This document shows positions 1-17,796 of a stretch of DNA of 64,000 nucleotides, piece after piece. The position numbers were made by a program, and so were the translations under genes. The DNA is taken from positions 1,798,001 to 1,862,000 of the forward strand of contig JAALGY010000020.1 in the NCBI GenBank assembly GCA_032358165.1. The letters run 5' to 3'. How positions within the stretch are numbered: the first letter of the stretch is position 1; each line of letters begins with the position of its first letter. Source of the DNA: Diplosphaera chodatii (Eukaryota > Chlorophyta > Trebouxiophyceae > Prasiolales > Stichococcaceae). The notes below the pieces were generated by a model. That model ran no database searches, was not told the origin of the DNA, and saw nothing but the letters and a program-made list of their open reading frames with translations.

Positions 1-1
1 T

Positions 2-6508
<6,507 letters not shown>

Positions 6509-7427
6509 AGCAGCACACGTTTGGCTCCCTGCAGCCCGCGACTGCAGCCGCAGCACTAGCTCAAAGCCAGGTCGCCAGCCTACAGGCGGATGTCAGGGCA
6601 CTGCAGGGCCCTGCGGCCAGCAGTCCTGGGCTGTTGACGACGGTGCACTGCTGCGCAGGCAATGCTGCGATCCGTGGTGCAGCTTCTGCCGAACTGGTTG
6701 CTTGCCTCTTGTGATACCGCATGCCCGGCGGGCATGCAAGGGTCCTAGGGTGTACCAATGCCTCGGGTTGCTAGCGTCAACTGACATTACCGACTTCCAC
6801 ACGAACCTGGAGCTGTACTCTTTTGACTGAGGTTGGCTCGCCACTGTGTGCACAAAGGTTGAGGCGATGTATCAGAAATGGTTGAGCCAGCAGTAAACGG
6901 CATCTAGCTTACAGATACCGTATGTGCCCACCTCCAAAGCGATCTGACCCTCTAGCTGTTGTACACTATATACATGAGGACCTTGACTCACGACCAGCCA
7001 CAACTGCACGCTGAGCGGTCCATGGCACTACACAAACACACCATTCATATCCACCCGGCAACAATGCGCGCGGTCATGGCGGCACGTGGACCTCTGGACT
7101 GATTGCGGGGTTTGCTGCAACCAGGACAACATGCACCCATGTCTGCACATGCCTGGCAAATGAGTTCTATGACATTTGATGCAGCCCACTGCACGATGCA
7201 CATTGTGGTTGACAAGTCGTACCTATAGGATCTGACAGACTTGGGGGCACCATGCCGCCTGCCTACAAATGAATAACATCAGTCGGTGGAACATACAGAG
7301 GATTATCCCCAGGGCGCAGGCCACCTGCAGCCCACACAAGTGCACTGCAAGCAACTTCAAGGCTTACAACTCTTTACACCAAGTGACCGCCCATGGTAAG
7401 CAGAACCCACCCTGTGAGGGCGGCACC

Positions 7428-8358
7428 GTGGTTGTTGGCGCGAAAGGCGGCTCTCCCTTGTCAGCGGCACTCTGTCGCCGTACACACGGTGAGGTCGATG
7501 CTTATGCACTCAGTGTGGGCGGCGTGCGCTGGCATGCACACCTCACCGCTAGGCATGTACCACCCACCTGTGCCTTGGCAGCCGCAGAGCCCTGCAGCAG
7601 CAGGTACAGGCACTTGTGCAGTGGTTGGGCAAGAGCAATAGGCTTTCATCAGAGACGTTTTACAATACATACAGCGTAAGACAAAATTTTGCTCGCCTTG
7701 GGGATCTGACCGCTTGACATACGGGCAGTTTTAGAAGCCAGCAGGCTTGCGTCGTCCTGCACGAGTCACAGACAGACACCGATGCTCGCCAGGACATCGT
7801 ACATTCGCTGCAGCCATTGTTGCAGGAATTAGGCCGGCTGAACCAGGTACGCCATGCACTTTACTAGCTATGATCTAAGAAGTTTGATTCGGATCCATGT
7901 GTACTGTCGTGAGCAAAACCTTGGTCAGCGGCGGGTCGGAGTGCAGCACCGGCTCGCGATCGGTTGATGGGTCCGTAAAGGGTGGCTGTAGGTCAGCATT
8001 GGGTGGTTGAATATCAATAACGGAAACACAAGACCTGTCGAGCCAGCATTTATATAGACCCTTTTTGGACCTGCTGCGTGCTGTTGGCATGTGATGCGAT
8101 GTACTCTCACCTCGCGCCGGTCGGCCGCTGACTGCATAGGAGGCAAGTCACACACTAATATGCACTTTGGTGGCCAATCCCCTTCGCACAACAGCTGATG
8201 TGCTGTGACAGAGTTCAGCTACTACGAGCATTCGTCACACTGTCAGTGCATACCTGCGCTCTGGCGGCCAAACTGTCGCGCGGGATGACCCCTCCAGTTT
8301 CCTTGGATGTCGCAGACTCTGCACAACCACCATGAGTCACATTCTCGCAGTCGGGCTG
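7428..8358 (+). other. Candidate exons of an unrecognised gene, unit-1 copy
   Basis: Downstream of the CHD1 stop, several stretches stay open in the same frame in both duplication units. One is near 7428-7600 (GGTVVVGA...EVDAYALSVGGVRW). A second is at about 7606-7676 (VQWLGKSNRLSSETF), ending before a GTAAG donor. A third is at 7735-7846 (SQQACVVLHESQ...LQPLLQELGRLNQ), between an AG acceptor and GTACGC. A fourth ends at 8358 (IRHTVSAYLRSGGQTVARDD...MSHILAVGL) before GTGAGT. In the last exon nearly all differences between the units are synonymous. I do not recognise the protein, cannot join the exons with certainty and found no start codon. Confidence 0.4.
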
Positions 8359-8975
8359 GTGAGTGTTGATACCTCGTGAACATTAATATTAGGCGTGAAA
8401 TTTGACATACAAGCACTTGCATGTGGTTGCATGCAAGGTTGCCTCGTGCACACCCAGTGCTGCGGCGTCGGCCTTGGACAGCGGTGTCGTCATGATGGCA
8501 ACGCCTATACTGTGTCAAGTCTCAACGTGTGTGATCTGCTGCTACTGGCGCTGCTGTGTGTATCTCACGAGGCGCTGAAATGCAGGTTCCGACTGCCGCC
8601 GGGAAATCTTCAGGTGGGACAACCAAATTGATTCCTGTGGTACGTTGCCTATATATCAGCAGTGGGTACTTTCACACGCAATTGAATTTGTCAATTTATT
8701 GGAAGGTCATGTGATCCTTCACGACAGCCGCAATGAAATCAGGCACCTCGAGATGTGCAGCTGCCTCTGTTGTCAGATCATTCCAAGTCATATATGATAC
8801 GTCCTGTTGCTGAGGCGAGGCTGGTGCAGATGATGCTCACAACCCCTCAGCAGTGTACACTGAATACATGAATACTGACATGCGCCATCACTCCCGCCAT
8901 CGCTCCCCTGTCCTCTGTGGCGGAGGAGCGTGCCGCCGCTTCCTGTGCTGCTGCGGCGCGATGCTGCTGGCTGCC

Positions 8976-9015
8976 GGCTGGCTGCCGGATGGCTGCCGGA
9001 TGCTGCTGGCTGCCG
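8976..9015 (+). repeat. Short repeat filler at the duplication junction
   Basis: Between the end of unit 1 and the start of unit 2 lie about 40 bp of iterated GGCTGCCGGATG/GGCTGCCGG blocks. The flanking right end of the unit also ends in GCTGGCTGCC. The repeats give microhomology across the junction, suggesting template slippage or end-joining. Confidence 0.75.
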
Positions 9016-10864
9016 GCGTGGCCGGCGGGTGGCAGGGGAGGGCCCCCGCAGCGGCCGCAGCCGCCCGCCGCCGCTGGACTACGACGAGGCGGCGGCGCTC
9101 AAGGGCAGCAACCTGCCTGACGCAGTGGGCAGCGGCCGCGCCGCCTCTGCCAAGTGCGTGCATGCACCAAGCTGGTCCTGCGACCTAGCTTGCTGGCCTC
9201 CACAACCTGTACTTCCATGACAAGATGTTGCAGCGACAGTGGAACCAGTGAACATGAGACTGTTGGCTTGCGCGCAGGCATCATCGGAGTGATCGTGATG
9301 AAGGTTGCAATGTTATGGTCATTGTAGGAACCAGCAGGCGCTGGAGGAGGTGTGGAGCGAGGTGAAGAAGCTCAAGTCGCTGCGGCACCTGGCCGACCTG
9401 CCCTCCGACCGCAAAATAGAGAAGACCAAGAAGTACCTGGTGCGCTGCCGCCTGCTGGGCTTGCGGGCTGTCTGCATGGTCTACAACGCGTGGCCCACCA
9501 GCATGTGAGGTATCAATGCGTGGCTGAACAGCTGCAGCATCGAGTGGCCCTGGGCCATACCATCAGCAAGGGAACTGCCGCCAACAACTTCAAGCATTAA
9601 CGATGCCACTCCGCATGCAGATGATCATCGGCGAGCACATCGACAGCTTCGTGTCTACCAAGGGGCCGGGGGCAGAGAAGTGGGAGCACCGCCTGTGGCA
9701 ATTTGTGTCGCGGACGACTGAGAACTCCATGGACGGTCCCAAGCTTCGCTCTGTGTTCGCCAAGCTCAAAGGTAAAGCTCGGGGCGGATTGTAGGCATCT
9801 GCTGGCAAAGCTGTGAACTCTACTGAATTGATGTCCTTGGTGAAGTCCTTCAAGAGCGTTGCTCAGGACCAGTGAAGCGGGACCCTGGCTGCTTGCCATG
9901 TCGCAGGCAGGGCTCGTGCGCCGGAGGCGGAGCTGGCGGCCCAGGACCCTGCAGCAGCGGCGGAGGCAGACGCAGAGGTCGGCGACGTTGCCGGCGTGTC
10001 CCGCGGTGGGCCCCCCGCCAGCGCAGGTGCACTCTGCTCCACCGGCAGCATCGACGCTTTGCTCCATTTTGACACCACCTTGAGCAGATGCTTCGTCTTG
10101 GGATCCAGCGCCATGGCCGGCGCCCAGGACTCGCCCCAGTGTCCATGATCTTTGGTCGCCTTCACGGCAATCAGCTGAGGATGCAGTAGAGCGCTCACCA
10201 CTTTCGCGCATGGTCTTGCAGGGCCCATGTGGCAGCGGCAGAACGAGGATCAGGGGGGATGAGGAGGAGGAGGAGGAGGATGCTGACCGGGGGGATGATG
10301 CGGATGAAGAGGAGGATGCAGAGGAGGATGCAGAGGATGGAGGCGAGGATGCGGAGGATGCAGCGCCCGCCTCAGGTGCACCCACAGCTCACTGCAAAAT
10401 CGCTGTGCGCTCGGCCATGGTCGTTACCATCGGAAAGAATTGTTGGTATCTCCACAGAATTATCCACTCGCTCAGTGTGCACACCTGCATGGCTCACCCA
10501 TCAATGCATGTTTGGCTGCAGAGCCGGGCCCGCAGGCTGGGCGCTCCTTTGGCGGAGGCGGCTGGGGCGGCAACTTCGGCGGCCTTGGCGGCACAGATGT
10601 CCCCACTGCCCCAGGTGCTGGGCAGCTCTAAAGTGCTGCCGCTTGCCACGGTCCAGGACCTCACTGTCTGCCCCATCGCTGGCTCTATCACTGTACACAC
10701 ACATGGGGTGACAGCCGCAGCGGGTCTCCTGCATCAGTGTATCTGCTGCATCGGCGTGGTGCTGAGGGCGTGGCGCTGCGTTGCAGTGGGGCGGTGCGAG
10801 CGGCTGGGGGGGCCAACCTCAAGGCGGCGGCTGGCCGCCGCCCGGCAGCAGTGGCTTCGGATGA
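9016..10864 (+). pseudogene. Frameshifted duplicate of the CHD1 3' exons
   Basis: Exons equivalent to the CHD1 tail are found at 9016-9153, 9328-9439, 9621-9771, 9907-10026, 10222-10375, 10522-10614 and 10787-10864. Splice sites are preserved and the C-terminal helical domain is intact. The acidic exon has one extra G in a G-run (six at about 10253-10258 against four in unit 1), giving an in-frame TGA at 10260-10262. The Gly-rich exon has a second +1 insertion (CCCCACTGCC against CCCGCTGCC). No CHD1 N-terminal or ATPase sequence lies upstream. It may be transcribed by read-through, but cannot give the same C-terminus. Confidence 0.85.
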
Positions 10865-12107
10865 AGCAGCACACGTTTGGCTCCCTGCAGCCCGCGACTG
10901 CAGCCGCAGCACTAGCTCAAAGCCAGGTCGCCAGCCTACAGGCGGATGCCAGGGCGCTGCAGGGCCTCGTGGCCGGCAGTCCTGGGGCGTTGACGGCGGT
11001 GCACTGCTGCGCAGCCAATGCTGCGATCCGTTGTGCAGCTTCTGCCGAACTGGTTGCTTGCCTCTTGTGACACCGCATGCCCAGCGGGCATGCAAGGGTC
11101 CTAGGGTGTACCATTGCCTCGGGTTGCTAGCGTCAACTGACATTACCGACTTCCACACGAAACTGGAGCTGTACTCTTTTGACTGAGGTTGGCTCGCCAC
11201 TGTGTGCACAAAGGTTGAGGCGATGTATCAGAAATGGTTGAGCCAGCAGTAAAAGGCATTTAGCTTACAGATACCGTCTGTGCCCACCTCCAAAGCGATT
11301 TGACCCTCTAGCTGTTGTGCACTATGCATAAGGACTTTGCTGACACACGACCAGCCACGACTGCACGCTGAGCGGTCCATGGCACTACACAAACACGCCA
11401 TTCATATCCACCCGGCAACAAAGCGCATGATCAGGGCGGCACACGGACCTCTGGACTGATTGCGGGGTTTGCTGCAACCAGGACAACGTGCACCCATGTC
11501 TGCACATGTCTGGTAAGTCAGTTCTTTGGCATTTGATGCAGCCCACTGCATGACACAATTTGTGTTGACATGTCATACCTATGGGATCTGACAGACTTGG
11601 CGGCACCATGCCACCTGCATACAATGCATAACATCAGCGCCTGCAATAGCTTGATCTTGCCAGCTGCTGTCCCCACAGTGTGCTAGTAGATAGTCAGGCT
11701 GTAGATCGTCACAGCGAGAAAAGTGCATGTGATGATAGGCAATTAGCAACTGGGTGCGCATGATTAAAAGGAGCTCTTGCTCCTTCTGCTGGTTGACCAG
11801 ACATGCTGGTCACTGAAAGTAAAGCTCAGGGAGCACAGGACTAGCTCTGCTGCGCTGCCAGCATCACACGGGATGCAGACAGGCCAGCCAACACATCATG
11901 CTGAGCATACAACGCACACAGCAACTCACAGCAGCACGCTGCACCACAGTCATCGTACCTGCGCCGCCAGTCGGTGGAACATACGGCGGATTGTCCCCCG
12001 GACGCAAGCCACCTGCAGCCCACACAAGTGCACTGCAAGCAACTTCAAGGCTGGCAACTCTCTACACTAAGTGACCGCCCATGGCCAGCAGAACCCACCC
12101 TGTGAGG

Positions 12108-13064
12108 GCGGCACTGTGGTTGTTGGCGCAAATGGCGGCTCTCCTCTGTCCGCAGCACTCTGTCGCCATACACTCGGTGAGGTCGACGCTTATGCACTCA
12201 GTGTGGGCGGCGTGCGCTGGCATGCACACCTCACCGCTAGGCATGCACCACCCACCTGTGCCTTGGCACCCACAGAGCCCTGCATGCAGGCATATCAGGC
12301 ACATGTGCAGTGGTTGGGCAGGAGCGGTAGGGTATCATCTGATACGTTTTGCACATACATACAGCGTGAGACCAAATTCGGCTCGCCTTGGGGATCTGAC
12401 CGCCTGACATACGGGCAGTTTCAGAAGCCAGCAGGTTTGCGTCGTCCTGCATGAGTCGCAACCACCAGATTTTGCTCGACAGGACATCGTGCAGTTGTTG
12501 CAGCCATTGTTGCAGGAATTCGACCGGCTGAACCAGGTATGGCATGCACTTGACTAGCTACGATCTGAGAAGTTTGGTTGATCCGTCCATGTGTTCTGTC
12601 GTGAGCAAACCTTAGGCAGCGGCGGGTCGGAGTGCAGCACTGGCTCGCGGTCGGTTGACGGGTCCGTAAAGGGTGGCTGTAGGCCAGCATCGGGTGATTG
12701 AATGCCAATAACAGAAACGCAAGACCTGCCAAGCCAGCACTTGTATAGACCCTGTTTGGACCTGGTGCGCGCTGTTGGCATGTGATACGATGTGTCCTCA
12801 CCTCGCGGCGGTCGGCCGCTGACTGCATCCAGTAATCACACATGGAGGCAAGTCACACACTACATGTGCACTTTCGTGGCCAATCCCCTTCGCACAACAG
12901 CTGATGTGCTGTGGCAGATTTCAGCAGCTACCAGCATTCGTCATACTGTCAGTGCATACCTGCGCTCTGGCGGCCAAACTGTCGCGCGGGATGACCCCTC
13001 CAGTCTCCTTGGCTGTCGCAGACTCTGCACAACCACCATGAGTCACATTCTCGCAGTCGGGCTG
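12108..13064 (+). other. Candidate exons of an unrecognised gene, unit-2 copy
   Basis: This is the counterpart of 7428-8358. The open exons are at about 12108-12290, 12290-12365, 12425-12536 (SQQVCVVLHESQ...LQPLLQEFDRLNQ) and about 12935-13064 (ATSIRHTVSAYLRSGGQTVA...). All have splice-like borders in the same places as unit 1. A 1-nt difference near 12351 (TTTTGCACATAC against TTTTACAATAC) changes the phase at the end of the second exon, so at least one copy would be frameshifted. Function unknown. Confidence 0.4.
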
Positions 13065-13715
13065 GTGAGTGTTGATACCTCGTGAACATTAATATTAGGC
13101 GTGAAACTTGACATACAAGCACTTGCATGTGGTTGCATGCAAGGTTGCCTCGTGCACACCCAGTGCTGCGGCGTCGGCCTTGGACAGCGGTATTGGCGGT
13201 GTCCTCATGATGGCAATGTCTGTGTTGTGTTAAGTCTCAACTTGCGTGATCTGCTGCTGTAAGCGCGCTACGTCACGAGGCTGAAAGCGCTGAAATGCAG
13301 GTTCCGAGCGACTACTGCCGCCAGTTAATCTTCAGGTGGGGAAGCTGGACCAATGATTTCTTTGGGACTTTGCCTATCAACAGCGGATACTATGCAACTG
13401 AATCCATCAAGTGGAAGGTCGGGTTGTCCCTCACGACAACCGCAATACAATCAAGCACCTCGAAATGTGCAGCTGCTTCTGTTGTCAGATCATTGCAAGT
13501 ATTACACGCACGTCCTGTTGCTGAGGCTGACGCTGGTGCAGATGATGCTCACAACCCCTCAGCACTGTACACTGAATACATGAATACTGGCACGCGCCAC
13601 AACTCACGCTCCTGACCTGTGCTCTGAGGAGCGTGCCGCCGCTTCCTGTGCTGCTGCGGCGCGATGTTGCTGGCTGCCATAGCCCTGCTCTGTGTCTTAT
13701 CTCCTCATTCATGGT

Positions 13716-16700
13716 TTACTTGGCTCGCCGACTGTCGCCTGACTGCGCTGGCTTGGTGACGGCAGGACGTGTACCCGCTGCGCTTTGGGGTGCAGCCACA
13801 CTTGGCGCCTGGGCAGCCTGCTCTGGCAGGCTGTGCCCTGGCGCACATGGCGGCAGCGGTCCAGCATCGTTTTGGTACCGCCACATGAGAGTGGCCAGTC
13901 GTGCGAGGCTGAGGAAGGCCAGGCCCTGCAGTGTGCAGCAGTGGGGTTGCACATCGCACTCGTGCCCGCACCACTCTGTGACAGTATGCAGAGGTGTCAG
14001 GGAAAAAGGAATGCATCACAGCACTTGCATGTCGCCGGCAGCAGTTGCAGCTGGCAACGAGCTCAGTGACTTGGTCTCAGCAGGCTCAAGGCTACTCTGC
14101 AGGCAGCTCTGCCTCTGCAGGCAGAAGCAGTTGATTACGCGATGTGGGGAATTGGGTACCTGCCAAACGCCCAGCAGGCTCCCACCCTCGCCCACCTCCA
14201 CTGCCGCGAGCACCGCCAATGTGGCTGGGGCCGCAAGTGCCATGGCACCTACACGTGTTGCATTCAGAAGCAGTCGAGGATGAAGAAGGTACTTCAGAAG
14301 CTACAACGCGACAACATGCTGGAATAGCATGGGATGCAACTGCGTCATGGGGCAGCAGAGCACATGCGGTAATTGGCAGTCGAATGGTGCACACCTGCCA
14401 GAAACTTGAAGTCAGAAGCCCCAAGCAGCACCCCGTCCAGCACATAAACGAGTGCATTGAGCGGCAACATGCCGATGACCAGCGGCAGCAGCGTCCGCAC
14501 CGCAGCGGCCACATCAGCGTCGTCAGTAAACGCAAGCGGCAGCCATGGCGTGGCAGCGGCGTACACGACTGCGATGCCAAAGCCCAGCCCCAGGCCCAGC
14601 TACACATCCAAATGAATACCATTAGTGTTGAGCTTGGGGCACAGCCAGCCTGATGTCTCTTCTGTCACACTGCACCTGAGCCACGCATGTGGCAAGTGTG
14701 ATAGGCGGCAGCTGTGTTGCAGGTGCGGTGCCCCACCTTCAACTTGACGCCGTGTGCTGCAGCCAAACACACTGGTGGCATGACTCGCACCTCTAACAGG
14801 CGGTCACTGATCTCGCGGGCTGCAGCACGGTCTCGTTCCAGATGCACCGCCACCAGCGTCTGGCCGCCCACAGCGAGCGAGTCCAGCAGGAAGGAGCTGA
14901 GCATCCACAGCTGCATCAGCACCTGGTGCGTCGCAATGGGCACCGTGCCTAGCCTGCAAGGGTCAGGAGAACACCTCTCATAGGTAGTGCATACGCAGAA
15001 ACGGCAGGGTCCTGAGTGGGTCCGACAACAAGAAAGATGCTCCGGCCAGTGCAAAAGCTGGTACCTGGTGGCAACTGCAGATGCCATGGACTTTGTACCC
15101 AGCAGCAGTACGGAGCGTGCAAGCATTGCGCTACCCGCCTGCAGACAGTGTGGAGGGTGTGATCTCCAGTAGTGTTGCTATTTACAGAAGGCTTTAGACC
15201 GAAGCACATCGACACATGTGCAGGTGCAGGCGCAGCACCCACCTGTATGAATGGCAGGAAGGTGCCCCCAACATGCACAAGGTCTGTCCTTGGCAGCGGC
15301 CAGAGCCCTGCACTTGTATGTGACAGCTTGTCAGACACTAACGTCGGCCAACGGTAGGATGGATTCAGCAGCCAGAAGCCCCACCATATGCCTCGGCAAG
15401 TGTGGTCTCAAAAACTTGCTTGTGTAAGGGATTTGTACTCACCTAGCTGCTCCCTCCGCTGCCACAGGCAGCCGAGGTATGCCACTGCCGCTGCCCACTC
15501 CGCTGCTGCAGTTGCTGCCGCAGCGCCTGACACGCCCCACCCCACGCCAAAGATGAGCACTGGGTCCAGCACCAGGTGAAAAGCATTGCAGCCGGCAACC
15601 ACCAACAGTGGCGTTTTGGTGTCAAGCTGCAACGCAGCAGGTCAGGTGCGTCAGCAGCGCATGTCTTTGACTACAGGGTACGGTAGCACCGCCATGGATC
15701 AAACCGTATTCATTCTGACGCCAAGTGTGGCTGCTTGACACATCATGGAAGTCTGGCACACCTGCCCTCGTAGGACGCCCTGCCCAACCAGCATGATCAA
15801 TGCTGCCGGCGCTGCTGTTGCCCTGCAATTGCCACGACCCTGATCGGAATCGTGTGCAGATACTACGTGTCATTGGACGTGGGGTGCTGGACCTTCACGC
15901 CCTCTCTGAGCGTACCTGATGACGAGATAGTCATGGCTCAGGTCGTGCAGTGGCCCGCTTGTTGCATCTGCACCCATGGCAACCAGCGCCGGCTCAGCGC
16001 CCCAAATCAGAGCACCAGCGATGCCAGTGCCCAGCAAAGCAGCGACACCAAGAGCCTGCAGTGTAATGCGGCCAGCCTGCAAGCGAGCCAGCCGTGATCA
16101 GAGCGCAGTCAACCCACTACGGCTTATATGTTCAGCCCTGCACAGCAGCCAAACCAACAGCAGCGCACAGGCCTTTCGAACCTGCTGCTTGTTGCCAATC
16201 GACAGCGCGCCAGCCACCAAGGGTGTCGTAGCATTGCTCAAGAAGTTGCAAACCACGAATGAGAAAGCAAACAACGATGTGTTGACGCCAAGAGCCCCCT
16301 GCACAATGTCCCATGTTTGGACCTGACTCGCACGCACATGTTGCTGGATAAGGACAAAGACTCTGCAGATTGCCATGCAACATCCAAGTGCTAGGCAGCT
16401 CTCACCAGTTCAGCCGGTCCCAGGCGTCCAACGAATGCTGTGTCCACCAGGGACAGCAGCGGATCCGCTGCCAGTGACAGTAGTGCGGGGCCAGCGATTG
16501 CGGCGATAGCCGCATCGTGGCGGCGGCTGGGCTGGATGCGCAGCTGACGCTTCAGCCACCTGTACGTATTGCTGACCGGCTGCAGCCAATTTCCATTTGC
16601 ACGCTGCTGGCGTTCTGTGTGCTGTTCAGACACCTCTCGTGCTTCGGCAGCTGCTGGATGTAGGGCCTCTGGCTGCTGTGGCGACAGAACGGGCGGCTGC

Positions 16701-17157
16701 TCGTGCTGCTGGGCCAACTCCGCATCCTGCACAGATGCCTTTGCAGCTGCTACCTTGGAGCGCTTAGGTCGTAAGGGCCACCGCAGTCGCCCGCGATGGC
16801 CAGGGCTGCTGGCATCACAGGCGGCAGTCTGTGAAGCTCTCAACGTGGCAGGTGAAGGATTGCAAGTGCCGGCCCGCTTTCCTGGCTGCCGAAAGGGTGT
16901 GCCTGTGCAGCACAGGGTTTGCAGACATAGTCATGCGGCTTGCGCCATCAGCAGCAAACATGATGTCAAGCTGCGCTGGCAAACCTCAGGACGGATCACG
17001 TTGAACACTGCTAGATTTCAATCACTCTGTTCAAATGCACGGCAGAGGCCTCTTCATGTCTTCAAGCTGGTGACAACGAGTTAAAACGGCAAAGCCTCAC
17101 CAGAGATGACGCTGTTGCGAACCGATTCAAGCTTTGTGCTCTGCCGCGCATCACCAT
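13716..17157 (-). CDS. MATE-family efflux transporter, DinF-like, probably plastid
   Basis: A multi-exon gene on the minus strand. The model starts at ATG 17157 with a short Arg/Ser-rich exon (MVMRGRAQSLNRFATASSL), which joins in phase at the acceptor before 16885. The N-terminal 120 or so residues resemble a transit peptide and stromal extension. The membrane part opens with AADPLLSLVDTAFVGRLGPAEL (16406-16480). It continues with GALGVNTSLFAFSF...NFLSNATTPLVAGALS, the LDTKTPLLVVAGCNAF...DPVLIFGVGWG segment and the LGTVPIATHQVLMQLW...LDSLAVGGQTLVA helices. It ends with the LPLNALVYVLDGVLLGASDF pair and a last exon containing ARLATLMWRYQNDAGPLP, with stop at 13716. The VDTAFVGRLG and VLDGVLLGASDF signatures are those of DinF/EDS5-type MATEs, which exchange organic solutes for H+ or Na+. 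The substrate cannot be read from sequence. Confidence 0.88.
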
Positions 17158-17796
17158 GAGTGAGGGATGCGTTTGGATCAAGGCATCTTCTGCATGTGCC
17201 GCTGACATGCATTACAGGCGGGGCTGTGACGGTGGTGATCGAAATAACACACTATCAAGTAGGGCTGTCAAAGCTACGGCACAAGCTGTAGCCGCCTGTC
17301 GGACGTCAGATATCGAGTGGAGGGTCATTTGTATGGTATGAGCGTGAGGACAACGGTAAAGCATTGCTGCACCCTGCAAGCCGAAAGGCAGCAGACTGAA
17401 AGGTGGCTTATGGCCTGTCCGAACCGAATTATTGGGGCTTATGAAGGGAACATCTAAATACAGTCCCGCACGCCCGCTTCCGACAATAACAGCCATTTTC
17501 AACGTTCGCAGGGCCACTGTGTTGACGTGTTCTCTAGGGTGGTTCACGTAGGTGCTCGTGCATTTGCACTGCTGCGCGCTTACATTGTACACATCTTCAT
17601 ACACTCAAGGCCTGGCTGTGACCTGTCTTGGTTGTCGATTCCCACTCAGCATGAGCGACAGAGCGACAGTACAGGAACTGGGACACATTTGACGGGGACC
17701 AGTTGTTGCTAGGCGCGTACCAACCCAGAACGCGTATCGTCACTAGGCGCCGGCGCCAGAGCATTGGCGTGTGCGTGCAGCTTGTCAGCGGGCACC
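17158..17796. promoter_or_regulatory. Divergent intergenic region, MATE / ABCB
   Basis: About 640 bp separate the start codons of two divergently transcribed transporter genes. It must hold both promoters and 5' UTRs. No convincing coding exon, TATA box or repeat was seen. Confidence 0.5.

Larger units (their letters stand above)
9016..13678 (+). repeat. Tandem segmental duplication, unit 2
   Basis: Second copy of 4568-8975 in direct orientation. It begins with CGTGGCCGGCGGGTGGCAGG, as unit 1 does at 4568, and ends in TTGCTGGCTGCC just before the 3' end of the MATE gene. It lacks everything of CHD1 upstream of the C-terminal helical exons. Non-coding divergence from unit 1 is obvious by eye, so this is not a very recent event or an assembly echo. 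Confidence 0.95.

Noticed and set aside
7875..8090. Minus-strand open frame (PTARSRSKKGLYKCWL...) conserved in both duplication units
   Set aside because: It is open in both copies with splice-like edges, but the differences are mostly amino-acid changing and it joins to nothing, so the plus-strand exons are the better candidate.
9597..10385. 262-residue minus-strand open frame in duplication unit 2
   Set aside because: It mirrors the acidic GAG/GAT exon as poly-Ser and has no counterpart of equal length in unit 1.
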